Below, piece by piece: positions 43,446-54,571 of a stretch of 64,000 nucleotides of DNA. The position numbers and the translations under genes were made by a program. Each line of letters starts with the position of its first letter. Position 1 is the stretch's first letter. The stretch is taken from positions 12,903,501 through 12,967,500 of the forward strand of contig JAGTTD010000018.1 in assembly GCA_018398585.1 (NCBI GenBank). The letters are read 5' to 3'. Origin of the DNA: Simmondsia chinensis (Eukaryota; Streptophyta; Magnoliopsida; Caryophyllales; Simmondsiaceae). The notes below the pieces were generated by a model. That model was given only the letters and a program-made list of their open reading frames with translations. It had not been told where the DNA came from and ran no database searches.

Positions 43446-43726
43446 AACATCCCCCAAAAACCATAATTTCCTTATCGAGTCTGCTGGGTCGATGCAGAAG
43501 GTCGTGCTCCGACCATCATAGACTTCCATTTTTGTATGTAGAACATAAATTTGAGAAACATACAAAAACCTCCACCTTGGCTCGAATCTTAGAACTACTC
43601 AAAAGACAGCTCATAACTTCCCCCACAAACTCCTAAGGGGTATCTCATTTGTAGCAATAACCAATCAAGTTCAAAGAGTCTTTGTAAACACATCAGTTGG
43701 GTTACGATATTAGTCTTGTTCAATAT
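43446..43726 (-). pseudogene. Old copia polyprotein, extreme 3' end
   Basis: Just before the hAT insertion the minus strand encodes text like 'TDVFTKTL' and 'LIGYCYK', the C-terminal tail of copia RNase H (usual 'ADIFTKAL'). It is continuous with 51090-51195 once the two younger insertions are removed. Confidence 0.65.
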
Positions 43727-43734
43727 GCCTTATG

Positions 43735-46700
43735 TAGTGGTGGCCGTGGGCCGGGCCGGGCCGGGCCGGGCCCGAGGGCTTCCAGGGCCGGGACCGGCCC
43801 GGGCCCGCTACAGTGCGGGCGGGCCAGGCTGGGTCGGGCCTGGCCCGGTCTTTTTAACTAAATTAAAAAAAATTAAAAAATATATAGTCATTTTGTACTA
43901 AAATTATTATAATTCATTGATAAATAAGATGAGATACAAATATATTTCTTTCCAAGTATACATGTTCAAAAAAAATAATACTAAATATATATAATAAATA
44001 AAATACAATATACAACAAGTAATTATCAAAAAAATATCAGTAAATAAATAACGTATCAAATACAAATACAAAGTTGGGGCCTAATATTTAAAAATATAAA
44101 TTTATTTATCAAAAAATATAAAGTTTGACATATGGAGTGTGCGGTCATCTTTTGACGTAAATATTTCAAAGTAAATAATTAACATACAAAAGTCTTGAAT
44201 CTTGATATCAGTCATATCGGGGGGTTTCTACGCCATCATTTGACGTATCAGTTGTGCGGTCGTCTTCTTCATCGCTCGATGAATCCTTCTTCATTCTCTG
44301 TTGATCTCTTGCCTCAGCTAGTAGCCAATCCTTCAAGCACACGGACATCTCCAAGCTCGACGGCGATAACTTCGCCCTCTTCGTTCCAAGCAACCTGCCA
44401 CCAAGACTGAAAGCACACTCCGATGCTACTGAAGACACCGGACAACTTAGTATATCACGTGCCATGGTGGAACGCACGGGATACTGGGTTTGGTTTGTGT
44501 TCCACCATTGTAACAAATCAAAATTCGGGTTGGCCGGGGGCCCGAAAATATGGACCATCGGTGTCCGCAATTAATAATCTAACTCGTCACATGATGTGGG
44601 GGCTGCTGTGGGCGTAAATTGCTCCAACAATTTCCACGAACATGACGTGTGTGAACTACTTCCACTAGATGTGGAAGATCCTACTGCAGCAGTACTAGGA
44701 TTATTGGACGCTAATTGACGGGAATATTGAGAAAATAAACTATGCAAGTCGTTATCGACATCGGCAATGAAAGTGTAGATATTAAGAGAAGGATTCAAAT
44801 ACGTGAAAAAATGTTGGCAAAACAAGTTGAAACCTGAGCGTATATAACGAGGGTCTAAAATAGTAGCAAAGCAGTAAGTAAGAGGTAGTTCAGAAAAATA
44901 TTTGGCAAGCTTTTCTTTCATTGCCGCAATCGATCCGAACAAAATGGGGTTGGATTGATTACCCATCATCCAATTTACAATATCAAGCAATATTGATATT
45001 GCTTGAGGCATGGTCGGATAGTAGCAACCCGAAAAAAATGTTGTCGCATCTTTAAACATACTAAAAAAATTACAAATTTCATCTATTGTCTCCCAATGTA
45101 TACCGTCCAGGTTGTAATCGCGCCATTCTACACGATTTTCCTAGGCGAATTCCATCAGAGCGTCTTTGTATGGTAGAATGCGCTCTAACATTACTACCGT
45201 AGACGACCACCTAGTCTTGGAGTCTAATTTAAATTGTTTATATTCTATGTTATGCAACCTACATACATTTTTAAATCTTTTTTTCCTAGCGACGGATGCT
45301 TTAATTGATATTATTACAGATCTTAAGGTGGCAAGGGATGCGTCTATAAGATCTAAACCATCCATTACCATTAAATGCAAAATGTGACAGATGCAACGAA
45401 TATGAAAACACTTCCCACCTAACATGGGTCTCATTTTCCTAATTAAATGTGCTACGGATGCAGTGTTATTGGAAGCATTGTCAAACGTAATACTGAAGAT
45501 ACGTTGTTCTATGCCCCAATCGCGGACTGCCGACATAATCGTACCCGTAATTACCTCGGCAGTATGGGGGCAATCTAAAAGCCCAAAATGAATTATTCTC
45601 TTCTGGATGATGAAGGATTCATCGGTCCAGTGTGCTGTTATGCACATATAAGGTTGGCTGGGTTTGGACGTCCATACGTCCGACGTCAACGAGAACAACC
45701 TCGTGTTCGTCGTAAAAAGTGTATGTATTCCAATTTTAAGATTGTGGTACAACGTAAAAGCGTCCCGCTTTATGGTGTTCCAAGGAATCCTTACAATTGC
45801 GGGGTTCACATTTCGTTGGAGGTAGTCGACGAAATGTGGGTTTTCGCCGGTACTAAAAGGCCTTTCACTCAAAATTATATATTTAGCTAGCCCCCTACGG
45901 TTGCTCTCCTGACAGAACCTAAAATTAGCAGGTGCACCGGTCACTTGCTGTACTAAACGTTGTTGGCTCTTTTCCGGGAATTGCTCGGGGTGGCACCTAA
46001 GTATATGTCTATTTAGTGTGCCCGTCCCACTGCCGGGTTGATGGCTAAAATTCTTATGTGGGTCATATAATTTACAGGTTGCTTTATTAGTTGTCTTATT
46101 AAGGGTAAAGTGCTTCTATACCCCACTAGTTGTACGCCTACTAGTCAAGGTACTAGTTTCAGGCTGGGCATCTGTGGTGGGGGTGGGTTCCTCATCAGTT
46201 TGTGAGTCTCCAACCCCACCACTACCTGACTCATGATAATCTTGTGGTTGTGAAAAGTTATAATCTATGCTATCATCAGGGTATTGGGGTGTTGGGTCTG
46301 ATTGTATAAAAGCTCGTTCTTCAGTATCAAGTAAGACAATTCTAGTCCTTTTTGGGATTCTGGGTGGCCGAGAAGAGCTAGAACTAGCACGACCGGCTCC
46401 AGATGATGAAGAATTGTGTGCCATATTAGTATAAATAATTATTATTTATAAAATGCAAGTAGTAATGCAAATTAAATAACTAAAAATGCGAATCAAAAAA
46501 ATTTACGATACTAAAATTACCGAAATGAGAGAACAATGAAATTCACACTTCAGCCAAATACTTTACGAACTTCGAACTTTAGAGCACAATTTTGCAATTA
46601 GCAAATTAGAGAAGATGGGAGATGATGAATGTATAGAGAGAGAAAAGAGAATTGAAAATTTTGTGAGAAAATGAGTTGGGGAGGTTTAAGTATTTATAGA

Positions 46701-46930
46701 AAAAAAAATATATAATTTTTTTTTTTTTTTTTTTTTGTAAAAAAAGAGCCGTTGGCTCTTTTGGGCCGGGCCGGGCCGGGCTGGGCTGGGCCCAGCTCAC
46801 GGGCCGGGCCGGGCCGGGCCTAGGCCCTAAAAAAAAAGGCCCGAGGCCCGGCCCGACCCGTTACAGTGCCGTGCGGGCGGGGCCGGGCCGAGCCGGTTTT
46901 CGGGCCGACCCGGCCCGTTGGCGACCACTA
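43735..46930 (-). mobile_element. hAT transposon, 3.2 kb, with GGGCC subterminal arrays
   Basis: Ends TAGTGGTGGCC (43735) and, inverted, TAGTGGTCGCC (46930). Perfect 8-bp duplication GCCTTATG on both sides (43727-43734 and 46931-46938). Arrays of GGGCCGGGCC lie just inside both ends (43748-43855 and 46762-46920), in opposite orientation, so the ends can pair. One transposase frame fills the middle. It sits exactly at the edge of the LTR element 46937-51089. Confidence 0.92.
44208..46424 (-). pseudogene. hAT transposase (BED finger, dimerisation domain), three in-frame stops
   Basis: One uninterrupted reading frame of 739 codons, from ATG 46424 to the stop at 44208. It is broken only by TAG at 46116-46118, TAG at 45141-45143 and TAA at 44571-44573; there are no frameshifts. 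N-terminal Ser/Pro-rich region, then a BED zinc finger (about 46115-45990). The second Cys of its C-x2-C pair is Tyr (TAT, 46065-46067), while 'GSGTGTLNRHILRCH' is intact. The core has 'SLTSDVWTS', 'ITAHWTD', 'ITFDNASNNT' and 'CICHILHLMV'. The hAT dimerisation domain is at the end: 'DLLQWWNTN', 'YPVRSTMARDILSCPVSSVASECAFS'. The first stop replaces a conserved Trp (TGG to TAG). Confidence 0.93.
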
Positions 46931-46936
46931 GCCTTA

Positions 46937-47379
46937 TGCTATGATTCAAGATGATTCTTAGATCATAACCTAGGATAGATGTAGAATTAAGGTAGAGAAG
47001 AGAATTAGAGATTTAAGATGAGAATTAGAGAGAATAGAGAAGAGAAGTAGAGAGAAGAGCGACAGGATTAGGGTTGAGAGAAGAAAATCAAGATATTATC
47101 ATTCATCAATGATGTTTACAAGAGAATCCTCTACTACTTATACTAACCTCAAGCTAAAGGTGGCAAAGCTAGATACATTGCACATAGACTACTAGTGCTA
47201 ACCGACATCAACCTCCTAGCTGCCATTCTTGACTTACAACTAAGACCTTGACTAACTGGACTTATACAAGAAGCTAAAGAGGCGAATTAAGCCATATCTA
47301 AGGAGTTATACTAGTTATTTACAAGTCTATAAATTATTGGTACTTAATTCCATAAGCCCCATTTGGTAGAATCATGACA
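46937..47379 (-). repeat. 3' LTR of the gag-only element
   Basis: Minus strand TGTCATGATTCTACC (47379) to ..AATCATAGCA (46937). GA-rich on plus at 46990-47090 (CT-rich U5). Confidence 0.9.
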
Positions 47380-47884
47380 ATACTCCCCCTTTAAAGATTC
47401 TTGCCTCAAGAATCTTGGTAGAGAAGAGCAGCCTCAAATGTTCTCATAAGTGCTGACATGATCTCTAGAAGAGCTTGAAGAACCCTTGTTGTTGCTGAAA
47501 AGTGTGGCCAAAGGAGAGTTGTTGTTGCATACTGCTCTTATTGCTATACATTTGAGTTATGTACATTGGAAGTTGAGTTCCTTAAGCATAGGTGTTGATG
47601 ACGCAGCCCTCACCAACCCATGAAGCTAACAATTTCCCACTAGACTAGGCATGAAGAACTCTTAAGATTCACCCATTTGGATTGATCTCTTCTAATGCCC
47701 ACACACACAGCTACCTCATATCCCATGTTCCCGACATTTGCCTTGAAGAATTTACTTCGGGAGGTCTGCCAATTTCATACCAGATCAAACTAACCTCATT
47801 GATGAGCCTCTTGTTGCAAATAGTATAACCAAACATTAATATCTTGCAGCAGTGGTGCATTAAAGGCCAAGATTGCAGTAGCTA

Positions 47885-48184
47885 TCACCCAAAAATCTGA
47901 GCCCTCAATCTAAATTTCAATTGTCTAACCATTCCGTTGTAGAACCAAAGTGCTCTTTTACTATTAACCTTGCAAAACTCACCTCTTGTCCTGCTTTGGA
48001 AAATGCTTTCAATTGTTCTCGAGTACCCAAGACTTTCAGGAATCAAGCTTGCACATTCCCTTGTCCATTTAGCATCTATAAGTGCTACTTCCATTGGTTC
48101 CAATGAATTAACCAATGAACTCACTTTAGCTTCCTTGAAAGCTGTTACTTGCATACTAGATTTGACCCTGGGCTTCTGCAGCAT
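47885..48184 (-). other. Unassigned open frame in the non-autonomous element
   Basis: 99-codon frame downstream of gag without recognisable motif. The stretch 47397-48535 otherwise shows no RT, RNase H or integrase text on either strand. Confidence 0.25.
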
Positions 48185-48535
48185 CTCAATTTTCTTGGCA
48201 CAAGCATATGTGTCCTCAAAATTAGGTTGATCTTCAACCTTACTACCAACACAAAGAACCTAAGCTTCCAGATTTCCTCGTGTGAGAATCGCAACATACT
48301 TCCTTTCCTTGACTTACACCAATCTCCACAGCCTCTTGGAATGATGTCCCATATAGCCTTTTTCTCGTAATGTTGATGCTTCCCAATGTCATGCTTTAGT
48401 CATTTCCTGCATCAGAGACTTCACTTGCAGCCACTTAAGGAGCTGATTTTCTAATTGAACTTGCGACTTTTTTGTTACATTACTCAGTGGAACCACTTCC
48501 TTAAGTGTCACCATTTGTAATTCCTCAGCTTCACA

Positions 48536-49384
48536 CTACATTAAAGTGATATTTGCTGCAATTAACTCTCCATGTTCTGCTGCTACTAAGACTTTAAGTG
48601 GATTGTGTGATAAAGCCGATCTACCCTCAATTGTTCCCTCTGATTTAGACTTGAGAAGCTGATTAAATTTCCATTCATGCTGCCTCACTTTTATGTTCTT
48701 ATCAATACTCAGCTCACCCACACCTTCCTCGATCATCATGGAAAATTGCTCAAATTTACAACTTTGCATTGAGAGAAGTCGCAATAAATGTTCCGGAGGC
48801 CTCACATTTGGATGCATTGCTGGAAGAACACCAGGATCAACCCACACTGCATGCTTTCTCTTCACCCAAGCCCAAGTGAATGGCCTTAGCATGTCTCTAG
48901 CACTTAAATTTGTTGCATAATTCAGCCTTGACACTTTATTGCTCAATAGCTTTGCTCTACCCGACGACCTTGTATCTAATTCTTGAATGAACTTTATAGG
49001 TTGTCTTGCTGTCTCCATACTCAATATAGGATATGATTTTGGAAAGTAAGGAGCTTCGTCTGGAATTTGATCAATTTCTCCTCGTTTTCCTTCCTTTTGA
49101 GGAATTGTTTCCACTTGAGGAAGAACTAAGGACTCAAACAATCTAGCCTTGCCATATGCTATGGCCAAAGTACTAAGATTAAGGAGCTTCATAAAATGTT
49201 TGAGTGTGGAAGGGAGGCCATCGATGAAACAAGTTACACAGTATTCTTTACCAAATCCTTGTAGCATAGATAACCTTGTTGCACTCCATTCCTCAAAACG
49301 CATTATATACTCTTCAAAAGTGTTCTTGTGTAACATTTCCTTGAACACTGGAGGATGTACAACAACTAGCCGTAGCATTGACAC
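48536..49384 (-). pseudogene. gag-like protein of the non-autonomous LTR element
   Basis: The 282-codon frame begins within a gag capsid-like region: 'NTFEEYIMRFEEWS', 'EYCVTCFIDGLPSTLKHFMKLLN' and 'TLAIAYGKARLFESLV' follow the gypsy gag pattern (F..L..R, F..GL...I...V, A..LA...E). After about residue 95 no known domain is seen, where an autonomous element would carry zinc knuckle and protease. An upstream frame (49640-49314, minus) gives the probable N-terminal part of the same gag by frameshift. Confidence 0.65.
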
Positions 49385-49640
49385 CAGAATTGGTAGCTAC
49401 TAGATTTGCATTTGGAGGTTCTGCAGCACTACTATCATGGCTTAATGCTGATCTTGTGTCTTGGCTGCTAGAATTGCATGCTTCCCTTACCTTCTTCATC
49501 ATTCTTTTAATCCAAGAAGATACTCTAAGTCTATCTATTGACCACAACACCTTGTCAAGAATCACCTTATTTTCCTCAAGAAATAAGAAATTTGGTACAC
49601 TTCCTTTGTAAACCATAACTGGCCTTTCCAATGCTCTCAA
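49314..49640 (-). pseudogene. Upstream gag segment of the non-autonomous element
   Basis: 108-codon frame with 'DRLRVSSWIKRMMKKVREA', then Ser/Ala-rich text, overlapping the start of the downstream gag frame. The order and overlap suggest a frameshifted N-terminal gag. No motif by itself proves this. Confidence 0.4.
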
Positions 49641-49700
49641 TCTCTTACTTGAATAACACTTCTTAAGGTTAAGATGAACTACTGATTTGATCTCAATATT

Positions 49701-50165
49701 CTACTGCCATGTGAACTTAAACCTCAATTTTCTGATGCTTAGGATCTCAATTTGCACCTGTAATTTGCTTGCCGCACCAAGATTTGGTTCCACAAATTTC
49801 TCCTTAGGCTGTGCTACTTCAAATTCTGATTGGAATGCACCTATTTCAAGTTGTAGTGCTTCGAAACCTGATCGTTTAGGTTCAATTATGTCTTTAATTG
49901 AAGTTGATTCTATTGCAATTGGCCATCCAGCAGTAGCTTGATTATTCTTAGATCGATTCCAGCTCAATTGCTCATGTTTCATCTCAAACGTAGCAGCCTT
50001 GGCACCAAAATTCCCATTCAAACCATCACCAACAACTTGATGCACTGGCTTTACATTAAGCTGACTCACATCTGCCACATTCAAGCTCAAATTTATTCCA
50101 ATTCCAGCAAAATCTGCAAAAGAATTTTGAGCTGTTCCTCCTTGTCTAATTCCTTGCTTTTGCAC
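49701..50165 (-). pseudogene. Leader-proximal open frame of the non-autonomous element
   Basis: 154-codon frame between the 5' LTR and gag, starting 'MQKQGIRQGGTAQNSF'. I recognise no domain. It may be the gag N-terminus or simply a leader frame. Confidence 0.3.
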
Positions 50166-50618
50166 TGTGTTGGATTGAGATTCTGCTTTCTTATTGATGT
50201 GGTGCTAAATTTATAGCTGCCTTAGCACCAATTGCTGCTGTGATCATTGCAATGTAAGCCTGAAATTTTGTGTGAGCTGCTGCCTTTGTTGCAGAACTCT
50301 TGCATTCTGTTCTTGCTGCATTGAATCAACAATATCGTCTCGTGCTCCAACTGCTAGGCTCGTGTTGTGAATCATGCTTAATTCAATACAAACTCAATTT
50401 AATTAAAGTAAATTCAACTAAATCAAATGCAAATCCTCAAGCTCTGTGAAGTAGTTGCTTAATTCAGCTAGTAACTACAAGCTTCTGAATTAAGAATTTA
50501 AATACTGAAATCTTGATCAATTGCAACCGATCAAAGGTCTTGATATCAACTTTAATTTGATCTATTGCTTATGCAATCAAATTGAACTCAATCAACTTAA
50601 TTGGAAGAAAAATCATAA

Positions 50619-50630
50619 GCTCTAATACCA
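50619..50630 (-). other. Primer-binding site of the gag-only element
   Basis: TGGTATTAGAGC on the minus strand, one mismatch to TGGTATCAGAGC, two bases from the 5' LTR. Confidence 0.85.
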
Positions 50631-50632
50631 AT

Positions 50633-51089
50633 TGTTATGAATCAAGATGAATCTTGGATCATAACCTTGGATAGATGTAGAATTAGAGTAGAGAAGAGCG
50701 AGAAGAGAAGAGAATTAGAGGTTTAAGATGAGAATTAGAGAGAATAGAGAAGAGAAGTAGAGAGAAGAGAGAGAGAATTACGGTTGAGAGAAGAAGATCA
50801 AGATATTATTATTCATCAATGATGTTTATAAGAGAATCCTCTACTACTTATACTAACCTTAAGCTAAAGGTGGCCAAGGTAGATACATTGCACATAGACT
50901 ACTAGTGCTAACCAACATCAACCTCCTAGCCGCCATTCTTGACTTACAACTAACACCTTGAATAACTTGACTTATACAAGAAGCTAAAGAGGCTAATTAA
51001 GCTGGATCTAAGGAGTTATGCTAGTTATTTACAAGTCTATGAATTATTGCTACTTAATTCCATAAGCCCCATTTGGTAGAATCATGACA
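50633..51089 (-). repeat. 5' LTR of the gag-only element
   Basis: 457 bp, TGTCATGATTC (51089) to GATTCATAACA (50633) on the minus strand. 14 bp longer than the 3' LTR because of an extra GCGAGAAGAGAAG-type segment near 50699. Confidence 0.92.
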
Positions 51090-52760
51090 CCTTAGCAAAC
51101 ATATCTCAAACTAAATGGTGCTTCACCTTGATGTGTTTTATACTCTCATGATGTTTCATATGGTTCTTAGCCAAATGAATGGCTGAAGGGGACCGGTTAT
51201 TACAATTTGGGTTGGAAAAATATTACCTGTCCCGATGACCTAACTCATTGACCCACTATCTGACCTGAGCACAAAACTTAACCTAACTGAGCTCCCGAGC
51301 TGACACAAAACTCAAAATGACCAGGCCTGAGTGACACCCGACACAAGTTTGTCCCGACTTGTGATGACTCACAATCTGAACTAGACCCTTCCTATAACTC
51401 GAATGATGCAGATGAAAATCCAATTTATAACAGAATCTAAATAAAAATCTCATTGTAGTCATTTCATATTTTGGTTTTAGTTATGATTTTCATGGTCAAA
51501 TAAATATATTATTAAAATAATATGATGGGTCAACCTAAAATTCTACCCAATCTAAGAATGACCTAACCTGAGGTTAACCTAACTTGAGGTTGACCTGATC
51601 CATATGTCATCCCAAACAATGATTAACCCCACCCAAGTTCTACCCAAACTCGAGGACATGGCCTGATTCGAGCCTGACCATACACAATTTTGACCCCACC
51701 CGAGATGGACGTGACGTGACATTAACCTAACTTGCTCAACCGGATTGCTAAGTCTAATAGTCATAAACAATAACTAGGTTCGAATCTGTAATAAGCTTGC
51801 AAACTGGGCCCTTTCAACCAAACAACTTCTTTAGATTCCTGTATAATAACCATAGATTCTACCATAATAGTGGACAATGCAGTATCGTACTTTAAGCAGC
51901 CTTCTAGCTAACAACATAGTCCCTAAGACAAAAGATATAACATGTGATTATCTCCCTCTGTGTAGATCCCAAGCATAATATGAGTCAACATAACCAACTA
52001 AACTTCTATCTCTCCTCAAATCTCCAAGCATGTATTTGTAGTGTAACGGAAATATCTAAGAATCCATTCAACAACTTGCCAGTGCTCTTATCTTGGATTC
52101 ATCCATATATTTGCTCCCAAATGCAAACAACATGTGCAATATTTGGGAGTGTGCACACCATAGCATAAATGATGCTAGCCACTAGACTAGAGTATGATAT
52201 TCATGGCATATACCCAATCTTTTCTTCTATTGTGGTGAAACTGAAGCTAAAAGATTGAAAGAGCTGATAAAGAAGTGTTCATTGGTTTAGCATCTTTCAA
52301 ATGAAAGCAATTTAATAATTTTTGAATGTATTTCTCTCGAGTGAAGTATAATTTTCTTAGCTTTCAATACTTTTGAATCTATATACCGAGAATCTTTTAA
52401 ATTACTCTTGAATTATTCATTTCGAATTAACTGTTTAATAGAGCTTTTAGTTGATTTCCAACATATCTTTGTTTTCAATCATCATATCAACATATAGCAC
52501 GAGAAAAAAGAAAGAACTAAAACTAGCTTGTCTAAAGAAGACACAACTATCTTATTGGCTCCTAGAGAACCCATTACTGATCAAGAATTGATAAAAACTG
52601 TTATACCATTGTTTGGATGATTGCTTTAGACCATAAAGGCATCCTTCGGAAAACCAAACATAATCTTGCTATCTGTCAACAACGAAACCCTTAGGTTGAT
52701 GGATGTAGATTGTCCCCTATACTTCACCATACAAGAACGGAGCTTTCATATAGTATTTAC
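51090..52760 (-). pseudogene. Old copia element: RNase H and RT fragments
   Basis: Minus-strand text in copia order. RT near 52750-52400 ('KGFVV', 'CLYGLKQS.KQWYN.F.QFLI', 'DSCV', 'LVLYVD.M'), linker and RNase H at 52330-51780 ('IGYMP', 'KSTGKLLNGFLDIS'). Then, after an insertion at about 51198-51775, 'PSAIHLAKNHMKHHESIKHI' (51190-51115) and 'DMFAK' to 51095. It continues left at 43726. Frameshifts and stops are abundant. Confidence 0.75.
51198..51775. repeat. Degenerate GACCYRACYC-type repeat inserted in old copia
   Basis: The stretch is filled with diverged words such as GACCTAACC, TGACCTGAGC, AACCTGAGGTT and CCCACCCGAG. It interrupts copia RNase H text on both sides. No clear TIR or TSD. 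Confidence 0.4.
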
Positions 52761-52968
52761 TGTGTATTTTTATGTTAAACTTAATATTTGTGAAAATGAA
52801 ATTGAGAAAAAGAAAATAACCCATGAATGAAACAGAAAAAAGGAAAAAAATTCAAAGAGAAGAAGACAAGAAGAAAAATTTAAAGGAAGAAAAAATGTTT
52901 GAGCTTTGGCCAATGTTTTTTTTATTTAGGATTCATTTATTTATACACGAGGGCTAGGATGATGAAAA

Positions 52969-53976
52969 TGTTAAATAAAATTCCACGTACAACTGAAATA
53001 TTGCAATAATACTGCCAAAGTACAACGAAAATATAGAGAGAAATACAACAAAAATACAAGCGAAATACTGCAGAAAATAACAGCGGTAATAGAGTAGAAT
53101 ACTGCAGGTAAATTTCTGTAAATTAACCTTAAAGATTGCTGTGATTACAGTAGAATACTGCAGTAACAAAACGAAGCAAAAACCCAGTAAAAAATTCAGA
53201 CAAATTGCAAAAATATTGCAATTAAATTGCAGCAGCAGTGAGCAAATATTTCAGTGAAAAGAACGCAGCGGAATACCTAAACACGACAAACAAATAATAT
53301 CGAAAGAGGGAAAATTGGATTAGAGGATACCGAAGATACCGTGCCGTGGGAAATACCACTGTCCTAAAAGACGATTTCGCCTCTGCTTCGGTGCAAACAG
53401 ACAAGTAGGCGGCCGTCCTCCAGGATTTACACGATCCGACCCTTAACGTGCACTCATTAATTGCCGGTTAGGAACGCCTCAAACTTTGCCCAGAGATTGA
53501 AGAAAATGGGAGATAAGACGGGAACGAGAATGACAGAGAAGATGAGAAAGCTTGGTTGCTGTTGCTGTATTGGTGCATTACTCAAGCATCATATTTAGAC
53601 TAAAAGATTAAGATCTAGTAGTTAATTGGCAACGGCTATAAACGCTTGGGATGATCAATGTGATGGTGCAACAGCTAGTAATGCATTTGTTTAATGCAGT
53701 AGGTCAAAATAGCAATTACGTTTTTAATGATAGTGATGGTAACAATTTTTCCGTAAAATAAATATACCCGGTGTAACAGCGCGGCGGGCGGGCGGCGGCG
53801 CGCGCGCGTGTGGTTGCCTCTATTCCTTCACCCAAGGCTTAATTCAAATGAATAAAAAACATACCCCCTTATAAACCCAACTACCCCCTTCTAAATTATC
53901 AATGTGGGATTTGGGATCTATCACAATGTGGGATACAACTACACAACTAGACTTAGCTTGTATCATTTTTCTAACA
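52969..53976 (-). repeat. 3' LTR of the 7.7-kb copia element
   Basis: TGTTAGAAAAATGATACAAG (minus, from 53976) to GGAATTTTATTTAACA (52969). Contains a GC-only patch at about 53779-53810. The purine tract CCTTTGTGGGGGAT (minus) abuts it at 53977-53990. Confidence 0.9.
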
Positions 53977-54571
53977 ATCCCCCACAAAGGATACAAGCGA
54001 ATGAAAAGAAAGGAATAGACTGGGCAAAGGGAGTTTGGTTTTCAGTGCCGATGTCTTGCGAATTGAATCGTCACCTAGTGTAACCCAAGTTTAGGACCAA
54101 CATCTTGCAAGGTGACCTTCGTCTTGAACCTCACAAGGGGTTGTATAGTCTTCCACTTGGACACATACTAACTCCAAATCTCGGTAGTTATTGCGGTTTG
54201 GTGTGTTTTATCGGCCATGCGCTCGTCCTGGATGTTCATAGGCGCTCTAGAAGGCAAGTCTCAAATCCTTCATAGGGAGCGGCCAGACTCCCACACCTAT
54301 ATAGGTGGATCCCATCAAGTGTGTGTTACTGTACATCACCAAACATATGGATATGGGTCCATTAAGAGCTAAAACTCAACCTTACCCCTGGTAACATACA
54401 GACAGTGTCCATCATGTGCAAGTCACGCTTACACCGCCAACATAAGGCATTGGACCCGTCTCCGCACTATTACACCATAGGGAGGGACAACATAAAACAC
54501 AGTGCATATCTTGAATGAAACTATGACTTCTCACATTGAACCTGTTAAAACCAGGTTAGATATATCACAGT
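53977..54571 (-). other. copia 3' untranslated region (first duplicate)
   Basis: Non-coding stretch between polyprotein stop and polypurine tract. From 54001 it is part of the duplicated unit and is nearly identical to 55257-55827. Confidence 0.8.

Larger units (their letters stand above)
46937..51089 (-). mobile_element. gag-only LTR retrotransposon (non-autonomous gypsy type)
   Basis: LTRs 46937-47379 and 50633-51089, with target duplication CCTTA (46932-46936 and 51090-51094). PBS TGGTATTAGAGC lies on minus at 50619-50630. The purine tract CTTTAAAGGGGGAGTAT (minus) abuts the left LTR. Internal 3.25 kb contains gag-like sequence but no protease, RT, RNase H or integrase that I can recognise. 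LTRs differ by about 30 substitutions and one ~14-bp indel. The LTR end and PBS match the gypsy remnant at 4632-4646, a possible autonomous partner family. Confidence 0.88.

Noticed and set aside
46762..46920. GGGCC-rich region as a CpG-island promoter
   Set aside because: It lies at the hAT terminus and pairs with the array at the other end, so it is a subterminal repeat array.
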